This document shows positions 55,999 to 64,000 of a DNA stretch of 64,000 nt, piece after piece. Position 1 is the stretch's first letter. Every line of letters begins with the position of its first letter. Source of the DNA: Chondrus crispus (taxonomy: Eukaryota; Rhodophyta; Florideophyceae; Gigartinales; Gigartinaceae); contig NW_005179151.1 in NCBI RefSeq assembly GCF_000350225.1, positions 425,790 through 489,789 on the forward strand, in the 5' to 3' direction. The notes beneath the pieces were generated by a model, which was given only the letters and a program-made list of their open reading frames with translations, searched no databases and was not told the DNA's origin. The position numbers and the translations under genes were made by a program.

Positions 55999-56227
55999 GG
56001 CCAATGACTACGGTTTTTTTACGCTTTGAATTGAAAGATAGTGAAATGCATATGAAGTGCTGATTGCTTGCTACAAGTAGATAGAGAGTGGGTCATGGAG
56101 ACAATGGGAATCACCAATGACCTCTAATGCTGAATGGAACTTCCCGAACCCCGAATCGCGGCTTTCTCGTGCGCTCTGCGGCTGCTTGCGCGTCCAATTC
56201 TGCTCCGTTTCTTCTTGGAAGGGGTGA
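55999..56227. other. Junction between elements X and E
   Basis: No gene and no LTR of X recognised. Confidence 0.4.
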
Positions 56228-56827
56228 TGTGGTACAATTGCCAAGTGGCGCTACTGCACTAGGCGGGCGCCAGAGGCCTCGCCAAGTACAGTAGTAAGAT
56301 GTTAACCGATACGGTGCATACGTGGCCAGCACGTGTAGATGTGGCCACGTGGGAGTCCACGTGTAGTTAGTGGTACCAGCTAGTGCAGGTGTACACGTGG
56401 TGCGCGACCGATCGGTGGGTTAGTACAGTAGTCATTTTTAGTTACCGTAAGCTACAGTAAGCTGGCTACAGTATGTACAGCTACTGTAGTCTGTCCGGTG
56501 CCACCGCCCTACTAGGGGGTATAAGATATGGGGGCACCGGGCTGGAGGTAAACCGAGGCAAGCACGCCTCCCCTTACTTCCTACCCTAGTCCTTTACCGT
56601 ACGGTTAAGTAAGTCCCGCAGGTTTCCAGCTCGCCACCGGTCGTACTGCTCTACACCCCAGTACGACTGCGCGTGTCCAGTGCGGTGTACCTCCCTTGTC
56701 CTGTGCTTCCTACCGTTCCGGATTATTCTACCTGACGCTCCAGTGTAGCGGTCCCCCAAGCTCCCTCATTTTAGGTACAGCCTGTCCTTTTACGTTTACG
56801 GTTTAGCGTCCCTACGGTTGTACCACA
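56228..56827 (+). repeat. 5' LTR of element E
   Basis: 600 bp bounded by a perfect 10-bp inverted repeat, TGTGGTACAA / TTGTACCACA. It has four CACGTG boxes (56330, 56346, 56358, 56394), several TACAGTA motifs (56428-56480) and a TATA box, TATAAGATA, at 56520. The primer-binding site TGGTACTCTTGTGGA follows at 56832 after four bases. The 3' LTR lies beyond the window. Confidence 0.8.
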
Positions 56828-56962
56828 TTTTTGGTACTCTTGTGGAGGGACGCCTGGGGTTTCTAGACCCTCACCGTCGAGCTCAGGAAAGAAGACATCC
56901 GATTCGGTACGTGGACAAGTTGAAAAACACGTATCAACCCCCGGTTCAAGCAAGAAGTCAAG

Positions 56963-59425
56963 ATGAATCCGACCGGAACCCCTGCGGAAGACTGCGGTTC
57001 GGGACGGGGCAGTACTCGCTCCGGCTCAGCCCGGGCGAGTACGCGCAGCGGACCACCCGGGTCCGTGCGTCCCCGTGTCGAAAACCCGGAGTCACTGCTA
57101 CGGGTGACAGCCGGTACAGGGCAGAACCCAACCAATACGGAGGTGACGGCCCCTGGGGCCGTCCCGGCCCTCGCTGGTCGAGCGGGTACCGAACACCGCT
57201 CCCAGTGGGCATTAAATACCCTCTGGCCGCGCATGCAGACGTGGCTGGAGGAAGCTCTCGTTAAAGAGGTTCCTCGCCACGTCGAGGGTGCGATTAACCG
57301 AACGGTTCCGCCGCTTGTTGACGAGCAAGTCCGGGCCGTCGTCACGCCCGTCATCGACGACGTCGTGGGTGCCCTCGTAGAGCGTGAGCTCCGAGAGGCA
57401 CTGGACCCTGGAGATCATCTTACACCGTTGGGGCTGAGCCTCCAGACAGCTATCAACATAGCTGTCGAGGCTCGCCTCGCCAACTTCAATCCGAACGGTA
57501 CTGTAGCTGAGGCACCTCAACCTCCTACAACCGCTACGGCACCTCTCAAATTAATAAGAACCGGAACGGGAGATACAAGACCAACACAGGTATATATGGC
57601 CCCTCACCCGGAGGCGGGCCCTCACCCGGAGGACCCACCTATATACCTGCCCGAACTTCAGGGTGTTACACGGGGTCCGACAGACAAGGACCCCGCGACC
57701 TATGACCGGTACGGAAGACACCCTCGCCATGAGACAGAAAATCTGACGAGGTATGGCGAGACAGAAAATCGCTTGTCTTTCCGTTACGGTCCCAAGTCCC
57801 GACGCACAAGGCGCGGGCCATTACCGGAGGAAGAGGAGGAGTACTCCGAAGAAGAACCGTACGGTGACAGAAAAGCCGTCCGGCAAGATTACCGTCGCTA
57901 TAGGTCTCGGGCTGGAGCCCGTCGTCGAGGAGGTGATTTTCCCTCCGACGGAAGCTCGCCTGATTCGACCAGCGACGAAGGTCGGCGCCACCCGGGCAGC
58001 CGGCGAGACCGTAGCCACCGACGCAAGTGGTCCGGCTCAGAGGGCTACAGTACAGACCCCGAGCCGCACGACCAGGGGCGCCGACCGGGTAGAAGTCGTC
58101 GGACTACTGAACGGTCAGCCCCCACCAAGAGGGTCGATGTGATTAAACCGCTTAATGATCTATTCCCCAAAGCGGTTAATTACAAGACCTACCGGTTGGA
58201 ACGTCGCAGCGCCCGGTATAATTCCGAGGTCGCGCGCCATATCAGCCGTATCCGCAAGAAGCTGGACGTGCAGATGAAATCTCACACGTTCAGTGGACAA
58301 GATCCGATAGCGGTATTGGGCTTCCTTGCCCGGTTTAAGATGGCTTGCGACCATAATGGGGTAAGCCAGGGAGCTGCCGTATGGTGCTTCCAATTCTACT
58401 TAACCGGACAGGCGCATGCTCTACTGCAGTCCCGCCTTATGGGTAATACCATGGCGGTGGACGCCGAGCAACGCGACATGCTCGAGAGTTACGAGGAGGT
58501 AGTCAATTTCCTTTTACGGACCTACGCTACCGACGAAACTATCGCCGAGGCCTACACCGAAGTGGTTTCCTTCCGTCAGAGTTCTAACATGACGGAAGAA
58601 GCCTACAGCAATCAGCTGTGGGACAAGGCCCTCCGATGCGGTACTGTCTTTTCAGACCGTCGGCTCAAGTCGCTGTACGTCGAGGGGTTGCTCCCAGCGA
58701 CGTGCGCGCAAGTGCGAAATTATCTAGCGACACACGCCACGGTAGATTACCAGGCGGTCGCTAGGTACGCACAAGCCATCGGGGAGACACACCGTTCGGC
58801 AAGGCGGCACTTATTGCCATCGAACGTCGCGTCCCGTGACGCTACAGGCAAGATTGCCTTTAACCGCTCGGCAAGAAAGACTCCGGTGTTATCCGTCGAG
58901 TCCTCGTCGGAGGCCGCCTATACAGGCGCCTCACCCAACGCAGAAGGAATATTGGCGATGACGAGCCCCACAGTACACGCAAGTACCGTGAGCTCGCCGC
59001 CAACAAGTTTCCATCCTTCTCCGGTACCGTCAGTGGGAGGGGCTGTAGCCCCAACGTCCACTGTAGCCGGTTATGGCCGCCGCTACGGAAGCGGGGACCA
59101 ACGCGCAAGGTGGGGACCGCCTCCGTGCCGGTTCTGTCTGGACCCCACTCACCGACAGGAAAGCTGCCCTATTGTCGCGGACGCCTCGCTGCGAGCCCAG
59201 CTCCTAGCAGCGAGGGAAGCGAACTATCAAAAGTTACGTATCCGACAGGGGCTCCGCCCTGGGTCTCCATTCAGTCGTCCACAGGGACCGGTGTGGCGAG
59301 GAAATCCCTCATCTCAAACCATGCCGGTCAACCTGGTGGACCAGGGGGTCGACAAGGCGGAGAAGCTGGTCGCTGAGGAGGAGGAGGATCTCCAACTCAC
59401 GGGGGAAGACAGGGAGGACGCGTAG
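56963..59425 (+). CDS. gag: gag of element E, intact
   Basis: 820 residues from the ATG at 56963, 117 bp after the primer-binding site. Parts: an N-terminal arginine/serine-rich region; a helical segment (residues about 88-155, WLEEALVKEVPRHVEGAINR); an acidic and RS-rich linker (about 270-390); the capsid core (about 395-600, with YKTYRLERRSARY, DPIAVLGFLARFKMACDHNG and GAAVWCFQFYLTGQAHALLQ); and a CCHC knuckle, CRFCLDPTHRQESC, at about 725, followed by a conserved helix LRAQLLAAREANYQKLRIRQ. It forms the virus-like particle and binds element RNA. Pol follows in the -1 frame with an overlap of about 50 bases. Confidence 0.9.
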   Translation: MNPTGTPAEDCGSGRGSTRSGSARASTRSGPPGSVRPRVENPESLLRVTAGTGQNPTNTEVTAPGAVPALAGRAGTEHRSQWALNTLWPRMQTWLEEALVKEVPRHVEGAINRTVPPLVDEQVRAVVTPVIDDVVGALVERELREALDPGDHLTPLGLSLQTAINIAVEARLANFNPNGTVAEAPQPPTTATAPLKLIRTGTGDTRPTQVYMAPHPEAGPHPEDPPIYLPELQGVTRGPTDKDPATYDRYGRHPRHETENLTRYGETENRLSFRYGPKSRRTRRGPLPEEEEEYSEEEPYGDRKAVRQDYRRYRSRAGARRRGGDFPSDGSSPDSTSDEGRRHPGSRRDRSHRRKWSGSEGYSTDPEPHDQGRRPGRSRRTTERSAPTKRVDVIKPLNDLFPKAVNYKTYRLERRSARYNSEVARHISRIRKKLDVQMKSHTFSGQDPIAVLGFLARFKMACDHNGVSQGAAVWCFQFYLTGQAHALLQSRLMGNTMAVDAEQRDMLESYEEVVNFLLRTYATDETIAEAYTEVVSFRQSSNMTEEAYSNQLWDKALRCGTVFSDRRLKSLYVEGLLPATCAQVRNYLATHATVDYQAVARYAQAIGETHRSARRHLLPSNVASRDATGKIAFNRSARKTPVLSVESSSEAAYTGASPNAEGILAMTSPTVHASTVSSPPTSFHPSPVPSVGGAVAPTSTVAGYGRRYGSGDQRARWGPPPCRFCLDPTHRQESCPIVADASLRAQLLAAREANYQKLRIRQGLRPGSPFSRPQGPVWRGNPSSQTMPVNLVDQGVDKAEKLVAEEEEDLQLTGEDREDA

Positions 59426-62400
59426 AGGCGACGTCGTCAAAACTCCCTGTCTGCCTCACCCCGGAGGATCCTTCCCCCTCAACTCAGGCAGCAGAGCCGA
59501 ACCGAACGGAAGACGCGCCGACCGAAGCGGAACCTATTTGCTTCTTCAAGAGGCAGAACTATAAGGTTTCCGCTACGGTAGGGCTGCGACAAGCGAATAT
59601 GCGGGCACTGTCTCCAGTCCTAGACTTGGGGGCAGCGCCCAACCTCATCCATATACGCTGTGTGGCCGAGCCATGGCGCGCGGCCATCCGTCCGGTAAAG
59701 AGCGCACCGCTGGTGGACACCTCCAATCGCTCAATGAGCGCCCTTGGACAGCTTACACTGTACGTCCGCATCGGAGATTTCACAGCCAGGGTCAAGTTTC
59801 TCGTGGTCACTCGCCTGGCTGTGGATTGTATATTAGGGACCACCTTTATAGACCAACATATCAAGGCAATTCTACCACCGCGACGGAGGGTTCTCTTCCA
59901 TCATGCCCCCTCAGTCGCACTTACAGGCACGACGCCATCCAAATTTACTCATAAGGAACACCGAACGGCAACAGAAAAATCGCCAAGAACCAAGCCGTTT
60001 CCGAGCAACACGCCGTCTCGGAAAATACGCATGGTGCGGGGAATTACAATTCCCCCCATGACGCAAGCAACCGTACGGGTGGCGACGCCGGTCGCCGGGC
60101 TCTGCTTCTCACAGAACCATCCCCGCACGGCAGAGAAGAACCTGTCGCTTATGGCGCAGGGAGTCATGGATATAAGGCCAGACATTCCGTTTTCGGTAAT
60201 AATGAGCAATTTTAGCCATAATGCGGTCCATCTCCCCAAACACACCGTTATCGGACTCGCGCTACCATCGCCGACCCACATCCTAACCCTTCAGCCAGCC
60301 ACAGGAGTGGCTGAAGCTAAGGAGGGGGAAGGAAACAAAAATAATCTTCCCCCTACAGTACCCCCTTTGGGTACCGTACAGGATGAGGGACAAGACAAGT
60401 CCGATACGGAAGAAGAACAGGAGAGAACCGACACGGATGAAGCCCCCCGATTGTGGACCGAGGATGTCCACATCGGTGAGGAAGACGGAGAGCTACGCGA
60501 AAAAATAGTAGCTCTGCTCTCCGAATTCAAGGAGATGTGGAATGGCCGCCTCGGGAAGATTGGTGCCACCAAGCACCGCATCGACCTCAAGGTGGGGGCC
60601 AATCCCATCTACCAAGCTCCGTACCGGGCTGGTCCAACCGCACGGGAAAAGGAAAAAACCGAGGTGAACCGCATGCTGCGGGCCGGCGTCATCGAGCCGG
60701 CCACGGCAGAATGGGCCAGTCCTGTGGTCTTCGTACCCAAAAAGGACGGTACCATGCGGTTCTGTGTGGACTACCGCAAACTAAACGCACTTACCATCCG
60801 GGATTCCTATCCCCTACCGCGAATGGATGAGTGCATCGACTCACTCGGCGACGCTACAGTATTCAATACGCTTGATTGCAATAGTGGATACTGGCAAGTT
60901 GAAGTCGCCGAGGAGGACCGCGATAAGACGACGTTCGCGTCGCACTGCGGTCTATACCGGTTTGTGCGGATGCCGTTCGGTTTAAAGAATGCCCCAGCCA
61001 CTTTCCAAAGGGCTGTGGACATCATCCTCTCCCGAGTTAAATGGGAAACCGCATTGGTGTACTTGGATGACGTCATCGTGTACTCTAAATCCATTACGGA
61101 ACACCTCGACCACGTTAGGGAGGTACTACAACTGCTGTACACCGCCGGGGTATCGCTGAAGATATCGAAATGTACATTCTTCGACACTTCAGTGACGTAC
61201 TTGGGGCACATAATCCGACCGGGACGGTTAGAGGTCGAGAGGCGCAACGTCATCGCTATCGAGCGGGCGCTACCTCCCTCTAACCAGACGGAATTACGCT
61301 CCTTCCTGGGGATGTGCAATGTCTACAGGCGGTTCGTCCCGAACTTCGCCAAAATTGCCGCTCCCCTCAATAGGAAGACGAGCAAGGATCACCCCTTCGA
61401 ACTGGGAGTCCTATCCGATTCGGAATATGAGGCCTTTGCCGAGCTAAAGAAGAGGCTGGTCTCACCGCCCATTCTGGCTCTACCCCGTCACGGTTACAAG
61501 TACACACTCGACACGGACGCATGTGCGTACCAAGTGGGGTGTGCCCTGCTGCAAGACCAACCGAACGGAGATAAATTACCGATTGGCTACTGGAGCCGTA
61601 GTCTCACGGATGCTGAGAAGAATTACACGACGACTGAGAAGGAGTGCCTTGCAGTCGTCTGGAGCATCCTGGCATTACGCCCTTACCTGTACGGTGCCAC
61701 GTTCAATCTCCGAACGGACCATGAGGCCCTCCGGTGGGTCCTCAATTTGGCGGACAGCTCCGGACGGCTCGCCCGCTGGCGGTTACGCCTGGCGGAGTAC
61801 GACTACGACGTACAATACCGGCCGGGTGTCAAACACCAATTGGCGGACGGGGTATCTCGCCTCCGGACGGACGAAGGGGAAACCGTCGCGGTAGACGACG
61901 AAGTTCCGTGCTTCGTCGTTCAAGTGTCAAGACAGGAGCCTTACGTGGGGCCCGTCGATATTGACTGGGCCCCAGCTACCGAACGGAGTCCCGGAAATGC
62001 GCGAGAGAGACCCCAGGCCCTTGCCGTAACTCCCGAACAAACGGACGTATCGTCCCTGTCGGTTGAGGAATTTATCCAAGCACAGGCGGCGGACGAGTTC
62101 TGCATCCATGCCGCCCGAACCGTCGGAGAGCCAGACTCAAAGTATGACGTGGACCGTTACGGTTTCTTGGTGCGGAGGTCCCCTCTTGATGGGACACTGC
62201 AACGCGTCGTCCCGAAACGGTTAAGGGCCAAGGTGCTGTATTTGGCACACCACCCGAGGTTGGCCGGACACCCCGGTGGGACCAGGATGTACTATACCCT
62301 AAGAAGGAGTACTACTGGCCCCACATGGCCAACGACGTGTACGCCACCGTACGGAACTGTCAATCGTGCTCTGCGACACGGGGCACGATTGTACGTCATC

Positions 62401-63584
62401 AAAAGGACATGAAACTATTCCCGGCGGCCGGACCCTTGGAGTTTGTCGCAATGGACCTCCTGGGTCCGTTGCCGAAGACCGCACATGGGAATCAGTTCGT
62501 CCTTGTGATTACCGACCGGTTCTCTAAGCTCACGCGCAGCATTGCGCTTCGTACGACAACCGCAGCCGTGGTGGCTAACGCATTCCTGGACAACTGGGTG
62601 TACGTCTACGGAGCACCACAGTACGTCCTTACCGATAACGGTCCGCAATTTGCGGCGAAGTTCTTCGACGCCGTATGCGCACTGCTAGGCATACGTCACT
62701 ATTTGACGACAGCCTACCACCCGCAAACTAACGGTCAGACCGAACGGTTTAATAAGACCATCGTGCAGAGGCTCCGACATTATGTCGAGGAGCACCAGCG
62801 AGACTGGGACGAGTTCCTCCAGCCTCTGACGTATGCTTATAACATACAAGTCCACCGGTCAACGGAGACTACTCCGTTTGACCTGGTGTTGACAAGACAA
62901 CCGTCCGGATTAACCGTCGCGGGTACAGCGCCTCAGGCTGCGGGAGTCGCCCATGACGACCCACGTACTCCCGTACAGTACAAGCGGGCGACTCTTCGCA
63001 AGCTACGGGATGTCCTCGACCGTGCGCGGGTAAAGATGACCGCGGCCCAAAAGCGGTATAAGGAGAACTTCGATAAGAAAGTCCGATTCCGACCGGTAAT
63101 ACAGGAGGGCGACCAAGTCTACGTGGATCGCCCTCCCCGAGCCCTCCGAGCGGCTGAACGACGTGGCCGTGACGGACAGGGGCTTGGGACGGACGACATG
63201 TCCGTCAAGCTTTTACCGAAAACGGAAGGACCCTTTCGGGTCCGCAAAGCCACGGACACGACTGTTACTGTGGAGCAAGACGGGCTTCCCGTACGAGTCA
63301 GTATTGACCGCGTCACGCGGATGCCAAGGGGCCCGGGGGACCGGACCATGCCTACTGGAGGCATAAGTGCCCCTTCCGAACGGATTAACCCTCCCCATGG
63401 GGACTGTGCTAATACCCCCGAGGAGTTCGTCGTCGAGCGTCTCGTAGCGCATCGCGACACCCCTACCGGCTTGGAATACAAAGTGAGGTGGTATGGCTAC
63501 ACCCCCGCGGATGATACATTCGAACCCGCGGAGGGCCTACCACAAGCCTTTATCGATCGGTATTGGCGAGCCCACCGAGCTTAG
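59377..63584 (+). pseudogene. pol: pol of element E: protease, RT, RNase H, integrase, chromodomain; one frameshift
   Basis: The pol frame is open from 59377, inside the end of gag, in the -1 frame; the first ATG is at 59599. Protease has DLGAAPN near 59623 where element A has DSGA, so the catalytic triplet is altered. [22 protein letters not shown] (about 60770) and YLDDVIVYSKS (61057). RNase H: DTDACAYQVGCAL (about 61513) to RTDHEALRW. Integrase: HHPRLAGHPG (about 62252), CQSC (62358), MDLLGPLP, TDNGPQFAAKFF and NGQTERFNKT. Chromodomain at 63420-63570 with EEFVVERLV and VRWYGYTPADD. A single missing base near 62300 (AAGAAGGAG) breaks the frame within the integrase zinc domain. Otherwise it is intact. 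Confidence 0.9.
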
Positions 63585-64000
63585 TCCCGCTCGGTGGCGC
63601 AAGCTAAGAAGGGGGGTCTCCCGGATACTGTACCGGTTGAGACCACCCGCATGTAGAGCATGCGGGGGGCGGAAGCCGCCTACGGGACCGTCACTACCGC
63701 TCGGAACTATACGCACGACTATGGGTTTTGCACCCTCTAAACTACGGCTGGCGGTCGACTTCGTAACCTCCCCGAACTAAGGGCCTGAGTTACAAAATTG
63801 GCCAGCCCTCCGGGGAGGTGCCGTGTGTCAAATACTGTACACGCCGCCTATAAGGCGTGTAATCCGAAACGGTGAAGTCCAGGGACCTCAGGGGGATCGC
63901 CTAGGTCACTAGGTGTCCCCCGAGGTCGACCATGGTCGACGATGGGGGGGTACGGCACGCCCGCGGTGCCCAAGATAAATACCGTCTCGGATACTTGCAG
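63585..64000 (+). other. 3' untranslated tail of element E
   Basis: No gene. A purine run AAGAAGGGGGG lies at 63607-63617. The hairpin motif AAAATTGGCCAGCCCTCCGG at 63794 matches two copies in the tail of element A. Confidence 0.6.

Larger units (their letters stand above)
56228..64000 (+). mobile_element. Ty3/gypsy chromovirus E, nearly intact, right end outside window
   Basis: Complete 5' LTR, primer site, long uninterrupted gag, and pol with one frameshift, followed by the 3' untranslated tail. It is the best-preserved member of the A/E family here and serves as the reference for reading A. Confidence 0.9.

Noticed and set aside
56299..56313. TGTTAACCGATACGG as the left border of the LTR of element E
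   Set aside because: The border at 56228 gives a perfect 10-bp inverted match to the LTR end at 56818-56827; this one does not.
63607..63620. AAGAAGGGGGG as the polypurine tract and 3' LTR start of element E
   Set aside because: The expected LTR start TGTGGTACAA does not follow, and the hairpin motif that precedes the LTR in A lies further downstream, so the true tract is probably beyond the window.

Overview
This is a repeat-dominated eukaryotic nuclear window. One long open-frame host gene sits in a sea of nested Ty3/gypsy retrotransposons, pogo-like DNA transposons and unexplained repeats. No rRNA or tRNA genes, operons, Shine-Dalgarno sites or CRISPR arrays were seen. TATA-type core promoters, chromodomain integrases, CENP-B-type transposases and a giant subtilase fit a eukaryote. 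A GC-rich, almost intron-free gene among LTR elements suggests a red macroalga of the Chondrus type; that assignment is inference from style, not from a marker gene. Two N gaps (15608-15756 and 53977-54224) interrupt the assembly.

Layout. 1-7640: degenerate Ty3/gypsy chromovirus A (+), cut by the window edge. 7641-8300: broken C-terminal fragment of a non-LTR-type reverse transcriptase. 8418-10823: pogo/Tigger-like transposon with 27-bp terminal inverted repeats and a TA target duplication. 11113-12310: inverted partial copy of the tripeptidyl peptidase II gene, a pseudogene. 12753-14220: one broken and one intact copy of a small membrane-protein gene. 15427-20763: tripeptidyl peptidase II (+). 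21206-21891: terminal-inverted-repeat element. 24158-32774: chromovirus B (-), carrying a solo LTR in its gag. 32775-35640: gag-only remnant F (-), broken by B. 35701-37743: second pogo-like remnant (-). 38950-39342: third copy of the small membrane-protein gene. 38109-38650 and 42381-42933: a 550-bp direct repeat pair. 43336-44136: third pogo-like remnant. 44754-55998: gypsy element X, split by the nearly pristine gag-only element D (47980-54539, target duplication CTAAT). 56228-64000: chromovirus E (+), almost intact, running off the window.

How the pieces relate. A, B, D, E and F share one gag capsid type. A, B and E are complete chromodomain elements by domain content; D and F show only gag and look like parasites of such elements. 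B and D share one primer-binding-site class, X and E another. The LTRs of A, D and E each carry four CACGTG boxes with nearby TACAGTA motifs, although the LTR sequences otherwise differ. Nesting gives a relative order: F, then B into F, then the solo LTR into B; X, then D into X.

The items I rate as most likely to be new are the three-copy small membrane-protein family, the duplicated and altered zinc modules of gag-only element D, the shared LTR promoter grammar, and the recurring short-spacer inverted repeats, one of which sits exactly at a deletion in the peptidase pseudogene and looks like a template-switch scar.
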